Assembly: GCA_002690865.1 (NCBI GenBank)
Contig: NZGG01000024.1
Location: forward strand, 172,417 to 236,416
Origin: Gammaproteobacteria bacterium
GTDB lineage: Bacteria; Pseudomonadota; Gammaproteobacteria; Pseudomonadales; Azotimanducaceae
Reading direction: 5' to 3'
Length of the DNA stretch: 64,000 bases
The notes under the pieces were generated by a model, which saw only the letters and a list, made by a program, of their open reading frames with translations, was not told the origin of the DNA and made no database searches. Numbering within the stretch: the first letter of the stretch is position 1; each line of letters begins with the position of its first letter. The translations under genes and the position numbers were made by a program. Of this stretch, positions 39,254-47,512 are shown piece by piece.

Positions 39254-39266
39254 TAGAGGGAGAATT

Positions 39267-40565
39267 TTAAAGAATGTAACCCCTTTCATTGTGTAGTGAA
39301 ACATCAAGACCTTCCGCCTCTTGATCTTCATCGACTCTAAGACCGATGAGCGCGTCCACTATTTTCAGAATAATGAAGCTACAAATGCCTGTGTATACGA
39401 TAGTAGAGATGACACCGATGGCCTGGGCTAGGACCTGCGAAGTAATCGAAGTGTTATCTCCACCGAATCCCGCTCCACCAAACTGGGTCGCGCACAACAC
39501 TCCCACACCTATTGCACCAATAATTCCACCAACAGCGTGAACGCCAAATACGTCCAAACTATCATCGTAGCCGACTGCTCTCTTGAGTAAAGTAGACGCA
39601 TAGAAGCATCCGACCCCGGCGACTAGTCCAAGGCCTATTGCTCCCATTGGCCCAACCGATCCACAAGCCGGCGTAATAGCAACCAGACCAGCGACTGCTC
39701 CAGATGCAATCCCGAGCACACTAGGCTTACCATGTTTAATCCACTCAGCGAACATCCATGCCAGAGCTGCGGCTGCAGTAGCTAATTGAGTAACTGCCAT
39801 CGCCATCCCTGCAACGTTATCAGCCGCCAATTCACTACCGGCATTGAACCCAAACCAGCCCACCCACAGCATAGAAGCACCTACAATAGTTAATCCCAGG
39901 TTGTGTGGGGGCATTTGAGCTGTAGGGTACCCTGTGCGTTTACCTAGGACGATTGCAGCAACCAAGCCTGCTATTCCTGCATTGATATGGACAACGGTCC
40001 CGCCCGCAAAGTCAAGAATGCCATAATTACCTAGCCATCCACCGCCCCATACCCAGTGACAGACAGGTGCGTAACATACTGTTACCCAAAGACTCATAAA
40101 AATAAGCATTGCCGAGAATTTCATTCTCTCTGCGAAGGCCCCCACTATAAGTGCTGGCGTTATAATTGCAAAAGTCATCTGAAACGTCATAAATACTGTT
40201 TCTGGGATGCTGCCCGACATCGCATCAACTGTTACACCCGATAAAAAGGCCTTATCCAAACCACCTACAAAAGCATTTATGGAGCCCCCATCGCTAAAGG
40301 CTAAACTATAAAGATAAAGCGCCCAAAGTATCGACATCAAACCCGTTATGGCGAAGCATTGCATCAGTACCGAAAGCACATTTTTACTTCGCACCATACC
40401 TGCATAGAATAATGATAGTCCTGGAATCGTCATGAACAAGACCAAAACTGTAGCAGTAATCATCCAAGCCGTATCTCCAGTATTGAGCTCATTCGCGAGC
40501 GCAAGGCTCGGGAAGACAAGGATCCCAACGGCAAGTGCCAGAAGTAGATTTTTGACTTTCAACAT
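39267..40565 (-). CDS. amtB: Ammonium transporter AmtB
   Basis: 432 aa from the preferred ATG at 40565, which has GGAGAG just upstream; a TTG four codons earlier is less likely. A signal sequence (to about ALALA, residue ~24) precedes 11 membrane helices. The pore residues are recognisable: FAGGTVVHINAG and FGVHAVGGIIG hold the twin His. It imports ammonium under nitrogen limitation. No glnK is adjacent, although the two are normally an operon. The upstream region carries a sigma-54 promoter and two NtrC-type sites. Confidence 0.95.
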   Translation of the reverse strand: MLKVKNLLLALAVGILVFPSLALANELNTGDTAWMITATVLVLFMTIPGLSLFYAGMVRSKNVLSVLMQCFAITGLMSILWALYLYSLAFSDGGSINAFVGGLDKAFLSGVTVDAMSGSIPETVFMTFQMTFAIITPALIVGAFAERMKFSAMLIFMSLWVTVCYAPVCHWVWGGGWLGNYGILDFAGGTVVHINAGIAGLVAAIVLGKRTGYPTAQMPPHNLGLTIVGASMLWVGWFGFNAGSELAADNVAGMAMAVTQLATAAAALAWMFAEWIKHGKPSVLGIASGAVAGLVAITPACGSVGPMGAIGLGLVAGVGCFYASTLLKRAVGYDDSLDVFGVHAVGGIIGAIGVGVLCATQFGGAGFGGDNTSITSQVLAQAIGVISTIVYTGICSFIILKIVDALIGLRVDEDQEAEGLDVSLHNERGYIL

Positions 40566-40644
40566 TTCTCTCTCCAAAATATTTTGATCTTTTTGTTTCG
40601 CGCACCATCTGTGCCAAGCCGCGCGATTTCAGTACTTATCGAAA

Positions 40645-40660
40645 AGCAAAGTTGGTGCCA
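40645..40660 (-). promoter_or_regulatory. Sigma-54 promoter of amtB
   Basis: On the minus strand the sequence reads TGGCAC-CAACT-TTGCT, matching the consensus TGGCAC-N5-TTGCW with the invariant GG at -24 and GC at -12. The predicted start near 40634 leaves a leader of about 70 bases before the amtB ATG. Confidence 0.85.
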
Positions 40661-40746
40661 ATTAAGGGCAGCAATTGCGGAATCAGCGTATTGACTGACC
40701 GATATTAATTTTTTAAGAACCTTTTAGTTGCTAGCAAGGACCTATA

Positions 40747-40763
40747 TGCACTAATTTAATGCA
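40747..40763. promoter_or_regulatory. NtrC-type enhancer site 1
   Basis: TGCACTAATTTAATGCA is a 17-base palindromic match to the NtrC site pattern TGCAC-N7-GTGCA, with one outer-half deviation. It is centred about 120 bases upstream of the predicted sigma-54 start, a normal enhancer distance. Confidence 0.65.
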
Positions 40764-40776
40764 TAAAAATTAAGTA

Positions 40777-40793
40777 TGCGCTAATTTATAGCA
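40777..40793. promoter_or_regulatory. NtrC-type enhancer site 2
   Basis: TGCGCTAATTTATAGCA is a weaker relative of site 1, centred exactly 30 bases further out (about three helical turns), so both would lie on the same DNA face, as expected for cooperative NtrC binding. Confidence 0.55.
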
Positions 40794-40849
40794 ATAAAGA
40801 AAAGAACCATACCCACATAAACCTCTTTGTATATACTGAGAAAAAATTT

Positions 40850-41761
40850 GTGGCTGACACTTTGATTACAAAAGCACCACCTTGGTTTGATCACTACATT
40901 AAAGCATCGAGCTCTGATCATTTAGTGACAATCTGTGGCTGTAAAATACATTATCGAAAATGGCAGAAAGACAGCAAGATTGATAGGCCATCATTGATCT
41001 TTGTGCATGGAAATAGCGCACATCTCCATTGGTGGGATTTCATTGCACCAGGATTTCTCGATAACTATGACGTTATCGCAGTTGATCTCTCTGGTTCAGG
41101 TGATAGCGAGCATAGAAAAGAATACTCTCTTGAAGTTTTCTGCAACGAAATTATAGGAGTTTGCGAGGATGCAAAACTTAATACCATCACGATCATAGGA
41201 CATAGCTTCGGCGGCAACATCGCGCGTTCATGTGCTTTTCTGTATCCCAATTTTTTTTCTCGACTGATCTTAGTGGACAGCAGCTTGGAGAAACGCGCCA
41301 GTCATCCGGTTTACCTAAAGACGAAAAATACGACCAAAAGATATTACGATACCTTAGAAGAAGCAACAAAACGGTTTAAGTTACGCCCCTCCCAACCCTG
41401 CGCAAATCAATATATCCTAGACTATATTGGGGCCCATTCCGTTAGGAAGACGACAAGTGGCTATTATTTTAAATTGGACGAACAGCTTTTTAAAAAAATG
41501 AATAAAACTAACTTGCCTACCGCTTTCTCTATGATCAAGGCTATCTCCTGTCCCGTAGGACTAATCTATGGAGCAAAGAGTAGATTTTTTACGCCTCAAA
41601 GCATTCAACGGTTAGAGCGCGTCTTGCCAAAAAAACATATTATAAGCATCAAGAATACCTATCATCATCTATTTCTGGAAACTCCAGAAATATTCGTGGA
41701 GAAATTAGACTACCTTGCTAACTTGATGCTTCCAAAAGATCCACTAATGTATTCGCCTTAG
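40850..41761 (+). CDS. Alpha/beta-fold hydrolase
   Basis: 303 aa starting at GTG. The oxyanion region is LIFVHGNSAHLHWW (about 49-62), the nucleophile elbow is GHSFGGN (Ser about 117), the acid is probably in VGLIYGAKSRFF, and the late His is in NTYHHLFLE. No signal peptide. The family covers esterases, lipases and C-C hydrolases; the substrate is unknown. Its last 44 bases overlap a small gene on the opposite strand. Confidence 0.85.
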   Translation: MADTLITKAPPWFDHYIKASSSDHLVTICGCKIHYRKWQKDSKIDRPSLIFVHGNSAHLHWWDFIAPGFLDNYDVIAVDLSGSGDSEHRKEYSLEVFCNEIIGVCEDAKLNTITIIGHSFGGNIARSCAFLYPNFFSRLILVDSSLEKRASHPVYLKTKNTTKRYYDTLEEATKRFKLRPSQPCANQYILDYIGAHSVRKTTSGYYFKLDEQLFKKMNKTNLPTAFSMIKAISCPVGLIYGAKSRFFTPQSIQRLERVLPKKHIISIKNTYHHLFLETPEIFVEKLDYLANLMLPKDPLMYSP

Positions 41762-41888
41762 TTTCAAGGTCTGTCAAAAGCTCTTTAGAGACATGAACAG
41801 ACAATGCCACGGCGCGATTAGGGCCAAGTTTCCTTAAACCGTTAGCAATATCCTTCGCTAAGAGTTTCATATCATCGATATCACTCAT
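41718..41888 (-). CDS. Small helical protein of unknown function (56 aa)
   Basis: A 56-codon gene with ATG at 41886-41888 and an AAAGGA ribosome binding site about 8 bases upstream, ending TAG at 41718. The product begins MSDIDDMKLLAKDIANGLRK and continues with an amphipathic helix (VHVSKELLTDLETKANTLV). No known family. It overlaps the 3' end of the alpha/beta hydrolase by 44 bases tail to tail and is divergent from the next small gene. Codon use and the ribosome site make it a likely real gene. Confidence 0.55.
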   Translation of the reverse strand: MSDIDDMKLLAKDIANGLRKLGPNRAVALSVHVSKELLTDLETKANTLVDLLEASS

Positions 41889-41983
41889 CGTACTTATCCT
41901 TTAGATTTGATAAAACAACATGATACCGTAAGCCAAATAGGCTGTCGCATGGATCCCCATATCCAAAATCAGGACAAAAGAAT

Positions 41984-42256
41984 ATGCACAAACTTGCAGT
42001 TACATATCACGGTACTAAACTCAGGGTCGAGTCAGATCAATATGAAGGCCGTCTATTAATCAATGGGCTCATCAGAGCGAGAATCAAGTTAACCTCCGTA
42101 ATACGACTGACATCCACTGTACAAACGGACTATGAGTGGCATGAATTGATCGAAGGAACTATCAAACAAAAACCGGGGAAAGTGACCCTCGCTCTTTACG
42201 CGAATAATACCCAGATCGCCCGAAAAGATTTCTGCTCACAGCTCTGGAGCATCTAG
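41984..42256 (+). CDS. Small protein of unknown function (90 aa)
   Basis: 90 aa starting MHKLAVTYHGTKLRVES and rich in beta-type segments (RVESDQYEGRLLINGLI, GKVTLALYANNTQIARKDF). No membrane segment or signal. AGGAC lies about 10 bases before the ATG. It is divergent from the 56-aa gene and followed by a candidate small RNA. I do not recognise the family. Confidence 0.5.
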   Translation: MHKLAVTYHGTKLRVESDQYEGRLLINGLIRARIKLTSVIRLTSTVQTDYEWHELIEGTIKQKPGKVTLALYANNTQIARKDFCSQLWSI

Positions 42257-42346
42257 GCAGAAAAGAACAAGTCATTTCAGTTATATCGCATCCCTTATCC
42301 ATGTAAGCTAATATTAATTTGACTGAACTTTAGCTTGCGGAAGTCT

Positions 42347-42375
42347 TTGACAGAAGACGACTGCTGGTTTATAAC
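42347..42375 (+). promoter_or_regulatory. Strong sigma-70 promoter of a candidate small RNA
   Basis: TTGACA (42347-42352) and TATAAC (42370-42375) with a 17-base spacer, nearly consensus. No open reading frame of note follows; transcription would start near 42382. Confidence 0.65.
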
Positions 42376-42381
42376 TTTAGC

Positions 42382-42587
42382 AGTTTTGTAGTCTGAGTTT
42401 TTTCGTGCTCTCGGTTCTATCCAGGGGGAACCGCAAAGCGCGCCGACGATACCCTGATAGTATAAGGAGGTGATCCCATCAATAGTCAATCTATTAGGGG
42501 AGCCTCCGAGTTAAACTAGCGTTTTCTCGGAGCTTGCTCCCCATACGTATGACGAATCCCTGGGGGATCCCTCCCAGGGATTTTTAA
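42382..42587 (+). ncRNA. Candidate orphan small RNA (about 205 nt)
   Basis: This stretch lies between a near-consensus promoter and an intrinsic terminator and has no credible gene. Predicted elements: GGTTC/GAACC hairpin near 42412-42432; a small ATAC/GTAT hairpin; the 14-base TAAGGAGGTGATCC (42463-42476), perfectly complementary to the 3' end of 16S rRNA; an AATAG/CTATT hairpin; a 14-pair hairpin (42497-42542, arms GGGGAGC-CTCCGAG and CTCGGAG-GCTCCCC with a 3-base bulge); then the terminator. It does not fit 6S, tmRNA, RNase P or SRP RNA. Start and end are approximate. Confidence 0.5.
42555..42585 (+). terminator. Intrinsic terminator of the candidate small RNA
   Basis: 10-pair stem AATCCCTGGG/CCCAGGGATT with an 8-base loop, followed by TTTTTAATTA on the plus strand (two of the Ts are part of the stem). 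In the minus direction no T-run follows, so it serves plus-strand transcription. It reaches the metR stop codon. Confidence 0.65.
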
Positions 42588-43513
42588 TTACTATCATCTT
42601 GTACTGTTTTGATCCCTGTCAGATTATTAAAAGAAGTCTCCCTTGACGTTCGAATAAAGTCCACCATGAACGGAGAAGTTAACTGATCTTCCCGAACAGC
42701 AGCAAATAGAGTATTCCACAGACCATTATTACCAAGTTTAACAGTGGCAATCATCTGACGCTCTAGGTATTCGGTAAGCGCCCAATTCGGTAAAGAAGCA
42801 ACACCCCGTCCATTTGCGACCAACTGTACCATCATTGGCGTAAGCTCGGCTGTGCGGACATATTCAGGCTCAATGTCCTCCAGATCCAAAAATCGGGTAA
42901 ATATATCAAGTCGATTTCTATCTACCGGATATGTAATCAGGGTTTCATTCAGTAGATCCTTTGGCAAAACATACGCCTTTGAGGAAAAAATATGATTAGT
43001 GGCAACGGCAAGCATCCCCTCATACCTAAATAGTGGTATGTATCTTAAGCCAGGCGATTCAATTGGATCTGAAGTAATAACCAAATCCAAATCTCCGCGA
43101 CTCAGCGCCGGGATAGGTTCAAAACTAAAACCACCTGTAAGATCTAACTCAACCTCTGGCCAATCAACTCGATACTTATCTATTGCCGGTAACAACCACT
43201 GGAAACAGCTATGACACTCGATACATATGTGCAATCTCCCTGTTTCGCCGCCAACCAATCGCACTATATCTCTTTCAGCCATGGAAACCATTGGTAAAGT
43301 CTCGTCTGCCAGTTTCAGCAAAAGTCGTCCGGCACTAGTGAATCTGGGGGGCTTCGTCTTCCGCTCGAATAGCATACAGCCTAATTTTTCTTCAAGGTCT
43401 TTCAACTGATGCGATAAAGCTGATTGAGTTAAGAACAATCGGTCTGCAGCATCTACCAAACTGCCTGCATCCCTCAATGCTACCATAGTGCGCATGTGTC
43501 TTAATTCGATCAT
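42584..43513 (-). CDS. metR: LysR-type regulator MetR
   Basis: 309 aa. A winged-helix domain at the N-terminus (MIELRHMRTMVALRDAGSLV, LTQSALSHQLKDLEEKLG) is followed by the effector domain with IECHSCFQWLLPAI, a motif nearly identical to E. coli MetR, and LITSYP-like LITYPVDRNRLD. MetR activates methionine synthesis genes with homocysteine as co-effector. A perfect MetR box lies 7 bases before the start, suggesting autoregulation. No metE, metH or metF is adjacent. Confidence 0.92.
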   Translation of the reverse strand: MIELRHMRTMVALRDAGSLVDAADRLFLTQSALSHQLKDLEEKLGCMLFERKTKPPRFTSAGRLLLKLADETLPMVSMAERDIVRLVGGETGRLHICIECHSCFQWLLPAIDKYRVDWPEVELDLTGGFSFEPIPALSRGDLDLVITSDPIESPGLRYIPLFRYEGMLAVATNHIFSSKAYVLPKDLLNETLITYPVDRNRLDIFTRFLDLEDIEPEYVRTAELTPMMVQLVANGRGVASLPNWALTEYLERQMIATVKLGNNGLWNTLFAAVREDQLTSPFMVDFIRTSRETSFNNLTGIKTVQDDSN

Positions 43514-43519
43514 TGATGA

Positions 43520-43532
43520 TGAATATTTTTCA
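43520..43532. promoter_or_regulatory. MetR binding box
   Basis: TGAATATTTTTCA fits the MetR consensus TGAA-N5-TTCA exactly. It lies 7 bases upstream of the metR start codon, overlapping the likely promoter or ribosome binding region. Confidence 0.65.
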
Positions 43533-43664
43533 TATTTTTAATTATGTATATCAATTTAGTTCAATATCTATTTCTAGCTCACCAAATCAAGGCCTATGTA
43601 AAACCAAAGCTAAGGTATATCGAGAACAATTGACCTCGATAATTTAGTCAGAATTATGAACAAC

Positions 43665-43844
43665 TTAAGCCAGGGAAAAAATAATCAAGTAGACAGCGGG
43701 TGCCAAAAATAAACTATAGGAAATAATATTGTTTAGTGCAGGCCACTTTTTTTCTTGGTTCAAGGGAAAAATTTCCCCAATAACCAGCCAAAAACAACAC
43801 CCGAAAATTAACGCTAGAATTAGACTAAGCAAAATTAATCCCAT
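43665..43844 (-). CDS. Small two-helix membrane protein
   Basis: 59 aa from an ATG at 43844 preceded by AAGGTGG; a GTG three codons upstream is the alternative. Two hydrophobic helices (about 2-24, LILLSLILALIFGCCFWLVIG, and 40-58, SLFLAPAVYLIIFSLA) flank a short charged loop. It lies 18 bases after moeA on the same strand. The function is unknown. Confidence 0.55.
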   Translation of the reverse strand: MGLILLSLILALIFGCCFWLVIGEIFPLNQEKKWPALNNIISYSLFLAPAVYLIIFSLA

Positions 43845-43862
43845 ATTGGCCACCTTTCAAAC

Positions 43863-45077
43863 CTAAATCAGATAATACTTTATTTTGTCCCCAAACCGTA
43901 TCTGCTGCCCAATATCAACTTCCGCAAGGGCATCAGCCCATGTGACTGAAGACATAATTCCGGAACTTTGATTGCTGTATTTGCTCAGCCAAACTTCGCC
44001 TGTAGATTTTACAGTGAGCCTTACCCTCAAATATTCACGCCGTCTACCAGACTGGAATTCAAAGTCTGATAGGCCGTAATAATAAATCGGTAGAGGCTTA
44101 GCACCTCCTTGTAAAGCAATTAGATAAGGCCTAGTGATCATTAAGAACGTGACAAACGTTGATACTGGATTTCCCGGCAGCCCGAAAAACGGTTTCCCAT
44201 TTACGCTACCAAATGCTAGCGGCTTTCCCGGTTTTATTGCTAGCTGCCAAATATCCAAAGATCCCAGAGATTCAACTGCTGCCCGAACGTGATCTTCCTC
44301 TCCAACCGAAACGCCACCAGTACACAATACACAATCACTTTGATCAGCCGCTTTAGCAAGCGCTATACAAGTAGCATCAAAATCGTCTTCAACAATCCCA
44401 ATATCGATCACCTTCATCCCAAGCTCTTGCAAGAGGGCAGCAAGTGTGTAGCGATTTCCATTGTATATTTTCCCTGGTCCTAAACCATATGGGGGCTCGA
44501 TTAATTCATTACCCGTTGAAATAATTGCGATTTCCAGTGGTTGAAATATATCGATTTTTGAAAGACCAACTGAAGCAATCAGCCCTAAATCTTTGGGTGC
44601 TAAACGGTGACCCTCAGAAAATATAATCTGCCCCTTGTTAATATCCTGACCTTGAGGTCGAACATTCTCACCCAGTGAAGGCCGTTTATTAATTTTGACC
44701 AGATCGCCGTTGGAACTAGTATCCTCCTGAATAACAACCGAATCTGATCCTTGAGGGATAGGTGCTCCCGTAAAAATTTTTGCCAAAGTACCGGGGACAA
44801 GTGGTTGACCAACACTACCGGCAGCAATCCTATCACTAACTTCATAGCTCTGGCCCAAGGTTATAGATTCAGCACAAACGGCATATCCATCCATCGCACT
44901 GCTGGCAACTGGCGGCAAAAATACTTGAGATCGGACATCCCGTGCCAGGTATTTCCCTGAGCTTTCATCCAAATCTACCGTTAGATGATTACCCGTTGGA
45001 TTAACAAGACCAAGGAGTTCTTCGATAACGCTATTCACCTCAGATAAATAATAAGCAGTCTCTAAGGGCTTACTCAT
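43863..45077 (-). CDS. moeA: Molybdopterin molybdenumtransferase MoeA
   Basis: 404 aa. It inserts molybdate into adenylated molybdopterin. Recognisable parts: SSAMDGYAV near residues 59-67, TGAPIPQGSDSVV, the MoaB/Mog-like domain with STGNELIEP and TGGVSVGEEDHV (about 250-261), KPGKPLAFG and GLPGNPVSTFVTF, and the C-terminal barrel. The start overlaps the moaB stop by 4 bases. The other cofactor genes (moaA, moaC, moaD, moaE) are not here. Confidence 0.96.
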   Translation of the reverse strand: MSKPLETAYYLSEVNSVIEELLGLVNPTGNHLTVDLDESSGKYLARDVRSQVFLPPVASSAMDGYAVCAESITLGQSYEVSDRIAAGSVGQPLVPGTLAKIFTGAPIPQGSDSVVIQEDTSSNGDLVKINKRPSLGENVRPQGQDINKGQIIFSEGHRLAPKDLGLIASVGLSKIDIFQPLEIAIISTGNELIEPPYGLGPGKIYNGNRYTLAALLQELGMKVIDIGIVEDDFDATCIALAKAADQSDCVLCTGGVSVGEEDHVRAAVESLGSLDIWQLAIKPGKPLAFGSVNGKPFFGLPGNPVSTFVTFLMITRPYLIALQGGAKPLPIYYYGLSDFEFQSGRRREYLRVRLTVKSTGEVWLSKYSNQSSGIMSSVTWADALAEVDIGQQIRFGDKIKYYLI

Positions 45078-45580
45078 CTATGAGACCCCCTCCTTATTAA
45101 CTCTGCAAAATTACATGGCCGATGTGCTATATCCAGCTGATCTTTAAGAATACCATGCCAAGCGGTTTTGCATGCCCCCGGTGATCCAGGCATACAAAAA
45201 ATCAAACTGCCATTTGCAATCCCTCCCAAAGCCCTCGACTGCAGTGTCGAGGTTCCTATTTCCTGAAAGGAAATCGCTCGGAACAACTCTCCAAATCCGT
45301 CAATTCGAGAATCTAGCAGCGGGCTGACCGCTTCAGGAGTTGAATCTCGAGACGTAAACCCGGTACCCCCAGTAATAAGCATGACTTCTATACAGGGATT
45401 AGCTATCCAACTAGATATCCGTGCACGAAGAAGGTAGATATCATCGATTTCTATCTCGTACTGAACCAAATTATGACCCACCTCTCCGAGAACCTGGCAA
45501 AGGTACTGACCAGACGTATCAGTCTCTTTATTGCGAGTATCCGATACGGTTAATACCGCAACATTTAATGGCTCAGACAT
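45074..45580 (-). CDS. moaB: Molybdopterin adenylyltransferase MoaB
   Basis: About 168 aa from the ATG at 45580. That start has GGAG 6 bases upstream; the earlier ATG at 45592 lacks a ribosome site. The Mog/MoaB core is clear: VLTVSDTRNKETDTSGQYL and GGTGFTSRDSTPEAVSPLL, plus CMPGSPGACK. It adenylates molybdopterin before MoeA acts and is coupled to moeA. Confidence 0.93.
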   Translation of the reverse strand: MSEPLNVAVLTVSDTRNKETDTSGQYLCQVLGEVGHNLVQYEIEIDDIYLLRARISSWIANPCIEVMLITGGTGFTSRDSTPEAVSPLLDSRIDGFGELFRAISFQEIGTSTLQSRALGGIANGSLIFCMPGSPGACKTAWHGILKDQLDIAHRPCNFAELIRRGSHR

Positions 45581-45638
45581 ATTAAGCTCCATTAGTTAAT
45601 CTTGCTGAATAAGAGTTTGAAAATATTTATTGTAGCTA

Positions 45639-46790
45639 CTAGCCAGTATAGTGACGATTATCAACATATTTATCGACCGCACGAGCTATTCGGTCCCAAC
45701 CTTCTTCAAGGGTTGTTCGCGGGCAACCAAAGTTTAACCGCATGAATCCTTTACCTCCGAATTCTCGCCCATCCGACAAACCAACCCCAGCCCTTTCAAA
45801 GAAAGACAGAGCATCATCTAGCCTCAAGTCTCTTACATCGAGCCACGCTAGATAAGTAGCCTCGACTTTATTCATTTTTATACCTGGTATCTCTTCAACT
45901 CGACTTTTGCAGTAATCCCTATTTTCCTGTAAATAATCAATGAGCTGACGATGCCAAGATTCACAATCGCGGTACGCAGACAACATCGCAGCGTACGAAA
46001 AAAGACCAATATCTCCAACACCATCACTTACTGCCAAAAATTTTTCCCGTAAAATCTGATTTTTAATGATCGCAATTCCACCTCCAATACCTGCTATATT
46101 GTATGTTTTTCCAGGACTGATTAAAGTTATTAAATTATCTTCAATTCTCGAATCGATCTTTGCTAAAGGTATGTGGGCTCTATCATCAAAGAGTAGATCA
46201 GAATGAATTTCATCTGAGCAAACTAATAATTGATTATCGAGGCAAAGACGAACAATCTCTTGGAGTTCCTTAAAGGTTAGAACTCGCCCGATGGGATTAA
46301 AGGGATTGCAAAGTAATAGAAGCCGACTTTTAGAATTGATAGAATCTCGGAGCGCTGTCAAGGGATATTGATAGCCCTCGCTGGTTAGCTCCATATCAAT
46401 TTTAGTCAATTTCCGACCGCAATTTTCTGGTGCCTTAAGAAATGGAGGATAAATCGGCGTAGCAGTTATTATAGATTCATCTAATGAGACCAATCCACGG
46501 CAGACTGTATTTAGTCCTGCGACAACTCCTGGAAGGAATACTACCTCACTTCCTTCTACCGACCAGTCATACTTTTTTTTAAGCTGAGTAACGATCACTT
46601 CTCGCAGTTCGTCTGGGGCGTCGGTATAACCAAAATCTCCCGAATCTGCACACACTTTTAAAAAATTGCTAACAGAGTCAGGAGCCTTGAAATCCATATC
46701 AGCAATCCACATCGGCAAAATATCAGTACCACTATATTTAACCCATTTAGTGCTTCCCTTCCTGTCAAAGACAACATCAAAATTTTTCAT
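45639..46790 (-). CDS. MalY/PatB-type cystathionine beta-lyase / aminotransferase
   Basis: About 383 aa from the ATG at 46790 (MKNFDVVFDRKGSTKWVKY); a TTG six codons earlier is less likely. Fold-type I PLP enzyme with ILPMWIADMDF (substrate loop), CNPFNPIGRVL, SDEIHSDL, the PLP lysine in SPGKTYNIAG, and RLNFGCPR. MalY/PatB enzymes cleave cystathionine or cysteine conjugates to release homocysteine or thiols, which suits the methionine-related neighbourhood. Confidence 0.9.
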   Translation of the reverse strand: MKNFDVVFDRKGSTKWVKYSGTDILPMWIADMDFKAPDSVSNFLKVCADSGDFGYTDAPDELREVIVTQLKKKYDWSVEGSEVVFLPGVVAGLNTVCRGLVSLDESIITATPIYPPFLKAPENCGRKLTKIDMELTSEGYQYPLTALRDSINSKSRLLLLCNPFNPIGRVLTFKELQEIVRLCLDNQLLVCSDEIHSDLLFDDRAHIPLAKIDSRIEDNLITLISPGKTYNIAGIGGGIAIIKNQILREKFLAVSDGVGDIGLFSYAAMLSAYRDCESWHRQLIDYLQENRDYCKSRVEEIPGIKMNKVEATYLAWLDVRDLRLDDALSFFERAGVGLSDGREFGGKGFMRLNFGCPRTTLEEGWDRIARAVDKYVDNRHYTG

Positions 46791-46860
46791 TAACCTATTC
46801 TGACGCAAATATCGGATATACTACCAGCACTATTTAATGGACAAATATCAGACCCCATAG

Positions 46861-47502
46861 ATGAAACTCTCGAGAAAGCTAAAATTACCGAATAAAGATA
46901 CAGCACTCCCCGGTCGAAACGATGAAATGGTAGTTCCCAATTATCATTTTGTTAATGGCAATCCGATGAAACCACCTTTTCCGGGTGATCTTCAAAAAAT
47001 CGTTTTTGGTATGGGCTGTTTCTGGGGTGCTGAAAGAATTTTCTGGGAGCAACATGGTGTATATGTAACGGCGGCAGGCTATGCAGGAGGTATTACGCCC
47101 AATCCTTCCTATGAAGAAGTTTGTTCCGGGCTTACGGGACATAACGAGGTGGTTCTTGTTGTCTTCAACGAACGCTACATCAAACTAGATACCCTACTAT
47201 CTATATTCTGGGAGAGCCATGACCCAACCCAAGGAATGCGACAAGGGAATGATATTGGCACACAATATCGCTCTGGTATCTATACATATTCCCAAGAACA
47301 GAAAATCTTGGCTGAGGGAAGTCTAGAAACTTTTCAAAGCAATTTGAGCACCAAGGGTTACCCTACAATTACGACTGAAATTTTCACAGACTCATCATTT
47401 TATTACGCAGAACATTATCATCAGCAGTACCTCGCGAAGGTTCCTAATGGCTACTGTGGCTTAGGGGGCACTGGCGTTAAATATTGTGCCGAAATCAATT
47501 GA
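46861..47502 (+). CDS. msrA: Peptide methionine-S-sulfoxide reductase MsrA
   Basis: 213 aa. The active site [13 protein letters not shown] holds the nucleophilic Cys at about residue 53; [26 protein letters not shown] and AEHYHQQYL are all conserved. A recycling Cys is present near the C-terminus ([12 protein letters not shown]). The N-terminal ~40 residues are an extension of the E. coli type. It repairs oxidised methionine and is divergent from the malY/patB gene. Confidence 0.97.
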   Translation: MKLSRKLKLPNKDTALPGRNDEMVVPNYHFVNGNPMKPPFPGDLQKIVFGMGCFWGAERIFWEQHGVYVTAAGYAGGITPNPSYEEVCSGLTGHNEVVLVVFNERYIKLDTLLSIFWESHDPTQGMRQGNDIGTQYRSGIYTYSQEQKILAEGSLETFQSNLSTKGYPTITTEIFTDSSFYYAEHYHQQYLAKVPNGYCGLGGTGVKYCAEIN

Positions 47503-47512
47503 TAGTAAGTTT

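Noticed and set aside
42463..42476. Fragment of a 16S rRNA gene (GGATCACCTCCTTA on the minus strand)
   Set aside because: Only 14 bases match the 16S 3' end; flanking bases do not resemble rRNA, so it is a complementarity rather than a gene remnant.
42295..42489. 64-aa minus-strand frame opposite the candidate small RNA
   Set aside because: TTG start and no ribosome site. The region is better explained by plus-strand promoter, hairpins and terminator.
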